NCBI GenBank assembly: GCA_019022495.1 | Contig: JAFEKR010000007.1 | Span: 2,542,001-2,606,000, forward strand | Origin: Epichloe hybrida | Lineage: Eukaryota > Ascomycota > Sordariomycetes > Hypocreales > Clavicipitaceae | Direction of reading: 5' to 3' | DNA length: 64,000 nucleotides | Part shown: in pieces, positions 22,771 through 34,113 of the stretch | How the letters are laid out: each line of letters opens with the position of its first letter | Numbering within the stretch: the first letter of the stretch is position 1 | Position numbers and translations under genes: made by a program | Notes under the pieces: model-generated | What the model saw: the letters and a program-made list of their open reading frames with translations, nothing else | What the model was told of the DNA's origin: nothing | Databases searched by the model: none

Positions 22771-25700
22771 ACAAACAGAAACAAGCCGCCCAAATGCGCG
22801 CGGAGCGCTGAAACAGAAGTGTGTGGCTGGAGAGTCCAGTCGTGAATGAACCTGTGGTGTCAAGTCCAGGTGACTTCAAAGTGAACCGAAGTTGAATTCG
22901 AGGTTGGCGAACTGGGGCCCACGACGAGTTCCAGCGCCGTGTGACGAAGTAATTTACTTCAGATAAAATTTGTGTTTCGTTCCCAATCTCATAATCTTCC
23001 TGAGAGTTTGCGTGGTGCAAGTACAGGAACAAAGGTCAGGAGACGGTTGGTTGTCAAGTCCGAGAAGAAACTAGAGTATGATTGCAGTTCCTCAAGTGCG
23101 TCAACGGAGAAGCCGTTGGAGGGTAAACGATGTTGTAAAGCCGAAACGTATCTGCCGAGCAGAGAGGCAGAAAGAAGCGATCTTTGTATACCCACGCTTT
23201 GGACCAGTTTATTGAAATGAATCGGATGCAGGGCGATGTGGATGGAAGCGGAGTCGTGGTTCGCAAGGGCGAAGGGGACGGGGACGAGGCGTGTAAGTGG
23301 TGTGCGAGGTCGCGATGCGAGTTGAGGAAGGAGCTATCCGGTGTTGACAGATCGAGGGCAGGAACCAACCTCAGGTCGCACACTCACTCGGATCCAAGGC
23401 TCACGATGCTGGTCGTTTTTGCATCCCCAGACCCAGCAATCGCCGTGAACAGCTGGGGGTGCCGGCGATTTTAAACAGAAGGCTTCTTCGGGACGACCAT
23501 GAACCAGCGTTGCGCAACGGCGCCAGCTGCGCACACACAACTTGAGCAAAAAGCAACGCCTAGCAGCAACGCCTAGTAACCACGTTCCCCGACTGTCATC
23601 GGCAAGGGTTTTCACCTTTTCACTACGCCAGAGCCACAGCCAGCCAGGCCATCCCTCCCAAGCCAAGGCCGGCCAGCAGAAGCATAAAACCTAACAGCAA
23701 AAACAAGAACCGACAACCCAGTGCCCACACAGTTCGCACCACTCAGAGACAACTTTTAGACAAGCACCACGCCAGGGATGTCGCGCTCTCGGACGAGTGT
23801 CGTGAAAAAAACAAAATAAAAGAGCGGGGGGCGGTGGCCGGGGAGGACGATGCGGTGCTCTCGCAGCCATCCCTGGCTCCCTCGCTTCGCTCCACCATCT
23901 TGTTCCACCCCACTGTCTCTGTCAAGACTCAATGGTCTCGTCTCGCAGCTCTCCTTCACAATCATTCCACAGGAGCTTGGCCATGTAATCAGGGCCGGCA
24001 GCAAAGGGACTGTTTGCTGTGTGCCTTCCCTCCTTCGGAATACACACACAGCCGAGACACTGTGTCTGTTGTATCAAGGAGATAAAAAAAATTTCAAAGC
24101 TGCCTACGGAGTAGACCTCAGACACTATCGAGTCCATGACAGCTGGGCTACGTTTACTCCGTACGCACTCCGTAGTACCCGATTACGGAGTTAACGCCTG
24201 CCCATCAGATGGTTGGCGTCGAGAAACAACCACTGCCAACATGCCATCATCATGCTAATAATAACCGTCTGGTCTGGTGCCCCCGACCTGGGGTGCTAAA
24301 AGACCCGGCGTTTTTGCTCACGGAAGATCGAGCATTGCCCATAGTAGGCCGTACTGGGTACCCTAGTAAAACGGGTTTCCGCTCGGATCTACGTCCGTAC
24401 GGAGGGAGTACCGGATAATAATGCAACGGGCATCTCTGGTCATCATATTGGGTTCGTGATAGCAACGCTGCTGCTCGACTTTTTGGCTTGCTACATCTTC
24501 GCACCTGCATGCCGCTCGTTGGCAACAAGATGCCGTCGATTGTGTCATACATTGAGTTTGTTTGCTTTTCCCCTCGCGAGGAAAACCACGAATGACGAAG
24601 GCAGGCTCACCAGTGACCAGACCCTGAACCACCCACAGCAACCATTCCAGCGATCTAGGCGGCGCTCACTCTCACGCTTTTTTGGGTTTCCACCCCTCCA
24701 GCAGCTCAACGCAGGCTGAGTCGTTTGAAATGCCTTCACCCTACTTCTTTCTTCTTAGTGCCTGTTGGCAGGGACAAGATGGTTGCCGAACAGTCGGCCT
24801 AGAACGGGCTCTCAGCAGCTCGTCCAAAAGAAAAGCGTATGTTGGTGCGTGCCACGGTGCGTCGTGCTGGGCTGGCTCATCGTGGAGGATCTCTGTCATA
24901 CATGACCCATTCACATTGTCTTGCAAAGACACGATCATCGTCCTGTTAAGCTCGTTTCACCCATGTCACTGTACAACCACATCAAACAGACATGGTCACG
25001 AAAAGCGAGACACTTGACATCTCAGCCAGAGTCTAACGAGCCAGCATGTGAAGCAAATTCTCCTTATCTTCAATCAAGCAAAGGACCGGTCCAAATTAGG
25101 GCATTTTGAAAAGCTGATAACCGATAAGTGACACAACAAATAAGACAGGGTGCCAAGCTTACGGAGTATAGCTGTTCGTTTTGCGCAGCAGTGGGTGGTG
25201 AGCGCAAGCAGAAGCAAGAGACGGCAAAAAAGTTTCTCTCCGCGTGCTGCGTATCACCACCACCCTGCCAGTCTTCTCGATCCCTCTCTCAGCCTGCCTG
25301 CCTGCCTGCCTGCCCGCCCGCTTGTCAGGAGGGGCAAAGCCTGTACTCCGTACATATAGCGCGCTCTGTACTTTATCCGGTCCTTGCTGCTGTTATTAAT
25401 GCGCAGAGGCCAGGAGCATTGTGGGGGTGCCGAAGGGCAAGAAAAAAAAAAAAGAAGAAAAAAAAGCAATACCCCCTGCGGGCGAGCTGTCACTTCGTGC
25501 CGCTGACAACAGAGCTGACAGTACATACTGACAGGATCAAATGCCCATGTCAAGGCATGGAAAGTGACATGCTACATAGACCTGACAGCAAGCAGCCTTG
25601 GTTTTGCCGCAAGCCAGCGACTGATGGCAAAAGACAAGGACATGTCCCCGTGGCCGGCCGGCCGTTGCACGATTCGCACCACCTTGTACGTAATTATGCG

Positions 25701-26453
25701 CGCCGACGGAGTCAGAACTAATATGGCTCGTCCGTTATTACCAGAAACCTGGCTTCAGGTGTACGTACACCTTTCAGCAGGGGGGTGTTTGCATGATTTC
25801 GCATCTATCCCAGGATCTTTGATCTTTGATCTTGTTTCTTTTCTTTGGCAACGATGCGAATATGTGGGAAGAAGGTAGCGAGTTAGCGCGCTGCTTGCTT
25901 GGGCCATTGACCAAGCTCCAAAGGTACCCGACGACGGGACAGCAAGCTCAAGCTCGATTCTTCCCATGAGCATGCTTTGGCTGTTCCGGAGGGCAGATCA
26001 GAAGAGGTGGTTTTACGGACTACTCCGTGTATTTCTTCTTTCGTCTTGTCATGCATCAGCCCCACCCAACCCATTGGATCAATGTGACTGACACGGGGGA
26101 ATACCACAAAAAAACATCACATGACGACACGAAACCCCTCACACACGCCATCACGCTGCTGGATAAAGCATGAGCATGTTCTCTCTCCCCACTCACTCAC
26201 TACCCGACGATGCCAATCCTCAACGCACTGCATGGAGTGGTTGCCAGGGCGAGCACATGCGCCGCAAAGACCTTTCTCCGGGGAGGGGGAAGGAGGGGAG
26301 AGAGAGCACTTCAGCAGACCACTTCAGCTGCTCATCTCGTCAATGGAAACAAACGCAGATGTCATGGAACCATCCATGAGTCCCGAAACACTGGTAAGGG
26401 TTGGTCGATCTCTCTTTAGCATCAAAAGGCCGCAGGAACTACATGGCGGGCCC

Positions 26454-26482
26454 TGGCATTGGCATTGGCATTGGCATTGGCA
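26454..26482. repeat. ggcatt hexamer repeat
   Basis: About five head-to-tail copies of the hexamer ttggca in gene-free DNA. Confidence 0.85.
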
Positions 26483-27406
26483 TATGGATTGCAAACCCCG
26501 AGGAACTACCACGTCCCGGCCAGGGTCAATGGCGGCTACGAGGCCATGGCGCCATGGCAGAGCATCCAGGTGTGATATCCCTAATCTCTACGCAAGGCGA
26601 GGCAAGGCTCACTCCGTAGGTCCTCCGTACACCGGGGCCAAAAAGAAAGAAGAGGTACCATGCAAGGGAGGCGAGGGAGGCTGATGACACAATTTGGCAT
26701 CATGTTGCTCGAAAAGATGGCCTTTGCTCTCGTTCAGGGTCTTTACTAATTATGTACTATCAGGGTCCCGGCTTCCCCAGCCAATGTGCGCAGAAAAAGG
26801 CCGGGGGTTTAGCCTCCCTTGCAAGTTGAGCTCATTGTGCTGCTGTTATCGGCAGCCCGCGTCAGTAGCGTCGCTAGTCTCAGGCGCCGTTTCTTGTCCT
26901 CCTCTTTGGCCTCCCTCCCAAATGCTCTCTCGCTCTCGACCCAGCGAGGGAGGGCTATCTGACAAATCACGGTAGTCCTGACCAGCATGCCTTGTTCCAG
27001 GCCTTGTGGTCAGGCCAATTGAATTGACCCAATTGAATCGACGTGACTCCGTAGCAGACGGAAGTAGGTTGTGACGACGTTATATCGGTGTGAATGTGCT
27101 CACTATCTAGATGCGAAGCGAGGTGATTGATGATGGCTTCTCGGTGGAAACTCCATCTCTCCCTGCGATTCGGGTCTAGATCCTTGTGCCGAGAGGATTC
27201 TCTTCTCGATTGACTTTTTTTTGAAGTTATATTTCGTCCGTACTGGCACGGCAAAGGGGTTTATCCCGAGCAAGTTCCGATGATGACATTGACAGACTGT
27301 TTCGGCGAGAAAGAGGCTCCTTCTCTCTCTGACGACGCCTGAACGCAACCAACTCAGCTCTCACGAATCCCGTCTCTCCACATCACTCACTCCCCGTCGT
27401 ACAGCA

Positions 27407-27546
27407 TGGCCAACATTCTTCGCCCGAACCGCCGTAGTAAGTGGATTACACGAGCCGGACTCAACTCGCCCATAGGCCCGCGACGTTTTCTCATACAGAG
27501 ACTTTTACGAACCACGGGCTTCGCGAGAACCCCCTGTCGCAACGTC
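27407..27546 (+). pseudogene. orphan 5' exon-like segment, gene unidentified
   Basis: A pyrimidine-rich leader (tctctccacatcactcactccc) precedes ATGGCC at 27407. The reading MANILRPNRR is followed by a strong GTAAGT donor, and a second open stretch follows an acatacag acceptor near 27500 and runs to a possible donor (cag|gtgtta) at about 27560. Depending on the acceptor, the second part reads as an FYEPRASREPPVATSF-like sequence. No continuation is found downstream, where composition changes and a CA repeat follows. It may be the truncated 5' end of a gene. The function is unknown and the exon structure is a guess. Confidence 0.3.
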
Positions 27547-27820
27547 CTTTTCATCTCAGGTGTTATTTAATACCCGCGTGTGATACTCGGATCATGAGTT
27601 AGTTATATACTATAGCAGCTCGATGGTGGGATCCCCGTCCCTGCTCGAATCGGTCTTTTGGAACAAGAGGTTTGCTTGCAGATTTGTGTACCGCTGAGAT
27701 GCGTCGACTTCATACGGATTAGTGGCCCCGTAGATGTACGTCCTAGAAAGCTTATGCTCGTGATCCCCTTTCCCCATGTTATGTGTGCATAGGTAGGCTT
27801 CCTGATTATTAAATATATAA

Positions 27821-27860
<40 letters not shown>

Positions 27861-28207
27861 ACATAGATTAGTTCTATTAGTAACAGGTACTAACTATCTT
27901 TGTTTTTACAGATTCTTAGGGACGGAATGAAAAGTTGACTGTGTAGTGAACCTGACACCTTTATATTCACACCCTGCGCGCCCTTTTGTGTTTCACCTCG
28001 TGCTCTCACCTTCTTCTGCCATCCTTTTTCTTCTTTTAGCATTTACAAATAGACTTCACTCTCATAAGCCAAACCTTACATCCACTTCATCGACAAATCG
28101 ACTATCTTCACTCAATATTTTTGAACATTTGTCAATTTCCCTTTTCCACAACATCAGCTCATTCAAAAGCACCGTCACATCAGCATACACTCTACCATAA
28201 ATTGCAA
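27547..28207. other. AT-richer gene-free spacer with CA repeat
   Basis: It contains an (AC)15 microsatellite and, at its right end, a C/T-rich stretch resembling a fungal 5' leader. No supported coding region. Confidence 0.4.
27825..27854. repeat. (AC)15 microsatellite
   Basis: Thirty bases of perfect AC dinucleotide repeat, flanked by further degenerate acatac units. Confidence 0.95.
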
Positions 28208-28384
28208 TGCCTCCCAGGAAGCCCCCCAAGCTACATCCTCATCCTCTAAAACTCAGCTTGCTTCATTCGTCATCAACTTGGCCAAACAGACCCACAAAGG
28301 CACCGTGAACCTCATCGGTTAGATCGCTTGCTTGAAGGCTTCGACCTTTTTTGAGGAACGCGAGCCGAGAACACTCCTATTCCG
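28208..28384 (+). pseudogene. frameshifted gene fragment of unknown family
   Basis: Three stretches in different frames read like one protein if two single-base T indels are allowed. They are [23 protein letters not shown] (about 28245-28310), [11 protein letters not shown] (about 28320-28350) and [12 protein letters not shown] (about 28352-28382), the last followed by a GTAAGT donor. Breaks occur near 28317 (GGTTAG) and 28352 (T6 run). It overlaps the 3' end of the opposite-strand hydrate dehydratase gene. The fragment is not assigned to a family, and it could also be chance coding on the opposite strand. Confidence 0.3.
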
Positions 28385-29628
28385 TCATGTAAGTCCTTGA
28401 TCCATTCTTTTTAGAAGAATCTCAAATATTGAAAAGTGGTCTTGAAACCGACTGAGAGCTCTTTGGTGTTGGGGCTGTTTGTTGAAGATATTGGGAAATC
28501 TCTCTCGACGACTTACCCGCGTAATGGCACTTCCTCCGAATGCAGCCAGGCCAATCAGCTCATACTCGTCCAAGCTCTCTCCATCAACATCCCATAATTT
28601 GTCCAGATACGCCTTCCTCCACGCCAGAAATGTAGCTATCGAGCCCGTCAACGTATCTCCCTGCCCACCACTCCGTTTCTTCCCTCCCTCGAGATCGCTG
28701 ACCAAAGTCGTCTCTCCGTTACTGACAAAGTCCTTGCCTCCCTTCTGGACGATTGTCACGCCACCCAAGGCTCTTGCCAGAATCTCGACTTGGTCCGTCT
28801 CATTCTTGTTCTCCGAGTCTTTCAGGTCAAGTGCGTCCCAGATCCTACCGAATTCCACCACGTTGGGCGTTAAAATGGCCTCCTTGTACCCCTTGACCGA
28901 ATCGGGGTCCTTTTGGACGACCTGTAGAGCATCAGCGTCCAACACGATGGGCATCTTCTTTTCTCTTGCTGCCTGAATCACTCGCGAGACTGTCTCGTGC
29001 ATGAGCGGATCGCGCCCCAAGCCCGGTCCGATCACGAGGACGTGAAGACGAGGAAGCATTTCGACGATACTTGCCGACACGTCGTCGGCATTGGAGCTCT
29101 TCTCGTCGCCGGACGGCGATTGCCGCATCAATGGGTGGACCATGAGGTTTGGAGAGTATGTCTTTATGACGGCTGCTGCGGCTGGAGTGCAAATGACGTG
29201 CGACTAGTAGTTCATGTGAGCTGTCTGCTGCTTCCAAAAAAAACCCCCAAAAAACCCCCAAAAAACCCCAAAAAAACCCCAAAAAAAACCACCCGTGTTC
29301 TTCGTCAACTTACCATGTCACATCCTAGCCTGGCACTTGCCATGGCAGAAAAGTACGGCGCGCCAGTATAGTCCTGGCTGCCGCCTATGACCGCCACTCT
29401 TCCCAGTTGCCCTGCACGTTTCGTCAGTTAGCCTTTGCAGACAGACAGACAACGGACGACTTTTTTTTTTCCCCCGTCATTGGGTGAAGTCGTGAAGTCG
29501 TGAAGTTGGGGCATAACAGACTTACCCTTGTGAAACTTGTCCAGCATAGGCGGGATCATCCGCCTCACCTTGCCCAGTATCGTTCTCGTTGCGATAGACA
29601 TGCCCGGTCCCTGATTATCAGTGGCCAT
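28385..29628 (-). CDS. NNR2: ATP-dependent (S)-NAD(P)H-hydrate dehydratase (3 exons, atypical C-terminus)
   Basis: A metabolite-repair enzyme that uses ATP to dehydrate damaged NADHX/NADPHX. Minus-strand exons are 29628-29526, 29411-29314 and 29203-28385, giving 339 residues. The YjeF-C/ribokinase-like fold is clear: [13 protein letters not shown] and [20 protein letters not shown] at the N-terminus, [40 protein letters not shown] and the catalytic [15 protein letters not shown]. After [12 protein letters not shown] the sequence leaves the family. A GTAAGT at 28523-28518 looks like a normal last-intron donor, but no downstream exon with the usual [13 protein letters not shown] end is visible, so the frame reads through to a stop at 28385. 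Intron 2 holds a C/A-tract repeat. Mitochondrial or cytosolic location is not decidable. Confidence 0.85.
29236..29290. repeat. (CCCCAAAAAA)n tract inside hydrate dehydratase intron 2
   Basis: Five alternating blocks of 4-5 C and 6-8 A lie within the 110-nt intron 29204-29313. On the transcript strand this is a G4-5/T6-8 repeat with four or more G runs, so a G-quadruplex in the pre-mRNA is possible. Confidence 0.85.
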
Positions 29629-30548
29629 GACAAGATGCCCCGATGCTCCTAGCTAGCCAATCAACTGAATGGGAGAGTAATCCTAGACGCGAACTGAGTT
29701 GTTGTCTTGGTTGAAGAAGAACCTCGCTTCGTCACCTGCCATGATGTCACAGCAACGTTCCAAGTACCCCCCCTCCCCCCAACCCGCCCCGCATCCCAAG
29801 CTCGAAAGCAACCAGATTCCGTTCAACCAAGCAGGCCTTGCCTTTTCGTTCCTTTCTCCGAGCCATCTGACTAGGCGATTCCGGTTCATCCTTTTTCAGG
29901 CGCGATACAAGCCTTTTTCGCTGCGGGATCGACAGACAGCCTTGATGCTAGAAGCAAAAGTCTCGCCCTGGCGAACATCGGACTTCTTGTCAGGAATCGC
30001 GACATTATCTGCAGGCGGGGACCCTGCCCCAGAAGAGTTTCTGACGACCGATCCGGCAGAGTTGTTCTTGTGCCTGAAGGCTGTACAGAGACGGTTGGAG
30101 CAAAAGCCTGTGTCTCGGGCAACGGGCGAGTTGAGAGAATAGGATAAGTCACGTACCCTGGTTCTACGAGATCGAGAACTGCTTGATAGTACGCTTTATT
30201 TACGTGTAGAATTATATAGAACTAGACCTTCTTAGAGTTCCTTCATTCGTGCATTTGCACATGTCACTTGCACGCGCGTGTACACAAGGTTTAAAAGTTT
30301 AATGTAATTAAGAACAAAAGGAATGAGGGCGTTCATTGAGTAATAAGCTCTATTTTTACATGTGGTGGTACGATCGGCGAATCTCCCTGTGTCACCCATC
30401 ACTCCATCAAATACACCCCCTACCTAGGCTTTTTCCCTCACACATCTAGAGAGGAATAACAACTATAAAATTCGGTATAAACAGCAACCACCCCCGCCGG
30501 CAACAGCACTCCTGTGTGTGTCGCTTGAGGAGATATCAAATTAAATGC
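29629..30548. other. hydrate dehydratase promoter and atp1 3' region
   Basis: The left part must hold the promoter of the dehydratase gene, the right part the atp1 terminator. An open frame at 29699-30142 begins at TTG and is opposed by another on the minus strand; neither is convincing. An AT-rich stretch lies around 30180-30370. Confidence 0.4.
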
Positions 30549-32992
30549 TTAGCCGAGGAAGCTCTGGATGAAGGACTGAGTAACATCCTTCAGCTTGGTC
30601 TCGGTCTCCTTGCTGATAGCACCCTCCTTCTCAATAGTGGCCAGCAACTCGGACTCGTTTGACCTGAGGTGAGCGAGGTAGTCAGACTCCCACTGGAGAA
30701 CCTTGTCGACGGGGACCTTGTCAAGATAACCGTTGACACCGGCGAAGATTAGGGGAACCATCTCGTTGACAGCCATGGGAGAGTATTGCTTCTGCTTGAG
30801 GAGCTCGGTCAACTAGAAAGGGTTGGATTAGTGATCTTGATTAATATCATGCATAGGATAGGTCTCGAGAGTCAACTTACACGCTCACCACGGGCGAGAG
30901 TCTGCTTGGTGGAGGCATCCAAATCGGAACCGAACTGGGCGAAAGCAGCGACCTCGCGGTACTGGGCCAAGAAAAGCTTCAAGGAACCAGCGACCTGCTT
31001 CATAGCCTTGAGCTGGGCAGCGGAACCGACACGAGAGACGGAAAGACCGACGTTGATGGCAGGACGGATACCCTTGAAGAAAAGCTCAGATTCCAAGAAA
31101 ATCTGACCGTCGGTAATGGAGATGACGTTGGTAGGAATATAGGCAGAGACATCACCACCCTGGGTCTCGATGATGGGCAGGGCAGTCATGGAACCAGCGC
31201 CGTGGTCTTTGTTAAGCTTGGCAGCACGCTCGAGCAGACGAGAGTGCAGGTAGAAAACGTCACCAGGGTAGGCCTCACGACCAGGGGGACGACGAAGCAG
31301 CAAAGACATCTGACGGTAAGCGACGGCCTGCTTCGACAGATCGTCGAAGACGATCAGGGAGTGGCGGCCATTGTCACGAAACCATTCTCCGGCAGCCGCA
31401 CCTGTTGTTGTAAAACGAATGGTAAGTAAGATATATGTGCGAGATGTGTTGAAACAACTGGTCAGAGCCGTGACGAATTGTAAAGCGATATCGCGAGTTT
31501 GGCACTCATGTCTCCTTGGAGCTATCCTGGGGAGGTGCGTCCACTGGACGAGCCACATCGTGACATCAAAGGGGGACAAGTGCAGAAGCTACTGAATGAA
31601 AAGGAAAGGTGACAGATACTCACCGGTGAATGGGGCGAGATACTGGAGAGGAGCGGCCTCGGAGGCAGTGGCGGCAACGATGATGGAGTACTTCATGGCG
31701 TCGTTCTCCTCAAGAGTCTTGACGAGCTGGGCAACGGTAGAACGCTTCTGGCCAATAGCAACGTAGACACAGTACAGCTTCTTGGACTCGTCGCTGCCGT
31801 TGTTCCATCGCTTCTGGTTGAGAATGGTGTCAAGACAAACGGCAGTCTTGCCAGTTTGACGATCGCCGATGATCAGTTCACGCTGGCCACGGCCAATGGG
31901 AACCATGGCGTCGACGGACTTGAAGCCAGTCTGCACGGGTTCGTTGACAGACTTGCGGGGCAAGATACCAGGAGCCTTGAGCTGAGCACGACGACGCTCC
32001 TTGGTGTTGATGGGGCCCTTGCCGTCAATGGGGTTACCAAGAGCGTCAATAACACGGCCAAGCAGCTCGGGGCCGACAGGAACGTCGACCTAACGTCCCA
32101 AATCAGTCGTTATTCGCTGTTATATTGTCTTGAGAGGGCCTCATGTTGTGGTTCAACTTACAATAGCACCAGTACGCTTGACAGTTTCACCCTCCTTGAC
32201 TAGACGATCAGAGCCGAACAGCACTACACCGACCTGGCCGGCTTCCAAGTTCATGCACATGCCCTTGACGCCAGAGGCGAACCTAAATCATCCATGTTAG
32301 GGGCGAGTTGAGGCAAACATCTGACCAGGAATTGGCCAATTAGGGGTAGAAGACATACTCGACCAGCTCTTCGGACTGAACATTGGCGAGACCGTGAACA
32401 CGGGCGATACCGTCACTAAAAATTTCCTGTCAGAACTTCCGTTCAGGCCCAGTACGATCGTACGCTACTGTCAGGATTATTGTTCCATCCTTGCAACATC
32501 ATGATATATCCGATGCTCCGGAGATGACCATTTTGTAGCTTGAAGCTCCACATACCCGACGGAGAGGACACGACCGGTCTCCGCGAGGCCAGACTCCTCC
32601 TGGACGCCACGGATGCGCTGCTCGAGAATCGAAGAGACCTCAGTTGGTGAGGCTTTGTCGGCGTAGGATCGAGCCTGGAGACCGTTGATGGCGACAGGTG
32701 TGGCATTTCGGGCCTATGGGTGAAGATAACATCAGTTAGCCGAAGCCCGAGCAAATAGCTCAGAACGACCCAACATCGCCGCCAATGCGTTGCAAGACCC
32801 AATCATGCCGGCAAAATTCAACCAACTGCCCAATTGAGCTCCTGGTAATTTTTTTTCGATGGATGCGGGCGGTTTTCGATGGTATTGGCGGTCGGATCGG
32901 GTCAGAGGAGGACGACTCACCACTGCGACTCTAGCGGCAACAGAGACGGCGCCCACGGCACGCGTGGACTGTCGGAGAGCGTTCCGGAACAT
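30549..32992 (-). CDS. atp1: mitochondrial F1F0 ATP synthase subunit alpha (7 exons)
   Basis: The non-catalytic nucleotide-binding subunit of the F1 head, on the matrix side of the inner membrane. Minus-strand exons are 32992-32921, 32713-32556, 32415-32359, 32282-32162, 32089-31624, 31401-30881 and 30812-30549, giving 552 residues, the usual length. Exon 1 encodes an Arg-rich presequence ([20 protein letters not shown]). The mature part shows the [11 protein letters not shown] strand, Walker [21 protein letters not shown], the [14 protein letters not shown]alker B region and the [11 protein letters not shown] loop. The alpha signature [17 protein letters not shown] and the C-terminal helix ending FIQSFLG follow. 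Junctions follow from phase and family sequence, with standard GTRNGT donors. It is the most intron-dense gene here after the CorA-like gene. Confidence 0.97.
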
Positions 32993-33465
32993 ATTGAGGG
33001 AGGTATATGAGGAGGTGAATGGGAAAGGAGCAATTGCAGCAAAGTGCAATTGGCGAGAGGGGAGATTGGGGTTGCGGTGCTGCCTTTGCAGAGGAGCAAA
33101 TGGAGATTTTCGGGAGGACTGTGATGGGAACAGAGTCTGTGAGAATGTGGGTGGAGCGGAACTGCCCAACCACCCAATCAAGTCCGAGTGCGAGGCTCTG
33201 CCTACAAATTCCGAGGCTTCCTTCACATTTCCCCCCTTCCATGTTTGAGCCTCAGGAATGAGCCTGCCATGGAGGTGCGGGTGCCTGGCCTGTGGCCTGA
33301 GCGGTTCCAATCTCACAGCCCCTTGAAGGACATGCAAATGTGACCAACGGACTACTCTGGAGTATTACATAAGTATTCTCTATACATGAAAAAGTGAACG
33401 GTACCTTCACTATCGTTCCAATAACATTGGGCCCCCTACCTCGCTTTCGAATCTATCCGGTTAGG
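32993..33465. promoter_or_regulatory. divergent promoter region, atp1 / tubby-like gene
   Basis: 473 bp separates the start codon of atp1 (-) from the first ATG of the plus-strand gene. The left half is A/G-rich on the plus strand, i.e. C/T-rich on the atp1 sense strand, typical of highly expressed fungal genes. An open frame passes through but starts at GTG. Confidence 0.55.
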
Positions 33466-34113
33466 ATGGGTTCAGCGGAATCCAAACAGATTGATACCCG
33501 ATTGCAAGCTTCGTCTTTAACCAAGGCACGGTTTCCGATGTCTTTCAATCTTTATTATAAGTCCATGAAGACTGGGCTGAAATTCGTCATCGGCGAACAC
33601 AAGGATCAACCGTCTCATCTTGTATCTTATCCAGGAGGATATCACGGGGACGCGATACTCTACAGCGGCGCGGCAATAGACTCAGACCTGCTAGCCGCGG
33701 TTAGGTATGGAAACATGATGGACACATATGATACGGTTCGTCTACCGCCTGAAGCGCTCGGTGGAGAGATACGAAAGGAGGATATACGCTGGCGTGTGAA
33801 CAAGATGAACGTTGCCTATTCTTTTGCCGTTGCAGTGGGCGAGACTGGGTACCCCGAGAAGTTCGAGTGGCGCAGTAGCAAGACGGATGAACTGAAGGAG
33901 CTGGATCAGATGTCTCGAGGTTGGAAACTAGTCCGTCTAAACAATGGCGAGGAGATCGTTGCGGTTTGGACATATGCTACATGGAGTATGACCAAGGTAG
34001 CAGCTTTTCGGTTCACGGGAATAGGTGCCTCTGGGGAGTTGGGGGCGGTGTTCACGACCATGGCGGTGATGTCTTTTATCAGGCATTATCAGAGAGAAAT
34101 GCAGACCAAGTAA
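33466..34113 (+). CDS. small conserved fungal protein, tubby/LURP-like fold suspected
   Basis: A 215-residue intronless frame. An upstream GTG at 33394 extends it, but the first ATG (MGSAESKQ) is at 33466 and a second (MSFNLYYKSMKTG) at 33538 could also be used. Sequence blocks MSFNLYYKSMKTGLKFVIG, EKFEWRSSKTDEL, GWKLVRLNNGEEIVAVW and FRFTG followed by GELGAVFTTMAVMSFIRHYQRE match my memory of an uncharacterised fungal family with a beta-rich tubby or LURP-one-like barrel and a terminal hydrophobic helix. That assignment is from pattern memory only. Biochemical role unknown. Confidence 0.7.
   Translation: MGSAESKQIDTRLQASSLTKARFPMSFNLYYKSMKTGLKFVIGEHKDQPSHLVSYPGGYHGDAILYSGAAIDSDLLAAVRYGNMMDTYDTVRLPPEALGGEIRKEDIRWRVNKMNVAYSFAVAVGETGYPEKFEWRSSKTDELKELDQMSRGWKLVRLNNGEEIVAVWTYATWSMTKVAAFRFTGIGASGELGAVFTTMAVMSFIRHYQREMQTK

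Larger units (their letters stand above)
22586..27406. other. 4.8 kb gene-free interval rich in the CTCCGTA motif
   Basis: No supported gene. It holds an A34 homopolymer (22735-22768), a cluster of TACTCCGTA/TACGGAGTA motifs (24105-24113, 24155-24163, 24167-24174, 25344-25352 and near 26611 and 27045), and a gcattg hexamer repeat (26454-26482). Open frames in both directions overlap and have no coherent composition. Promoter elements for the minus-strand 524-residue gene should lie at the left edge. Confidence 0.45.

Noticed and set aside
28479..28976. 165-codon plus-strand frame
   Set aside because: Antisense shadow of the hydrate dehydratase coding exon.
29699..30142. 147-codon plus-strand frame upstream of the hydrate dehydratase gene
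   Set aside because: It starts at TTG and overlaps an equally open minus-strand frame; no family resemblance.
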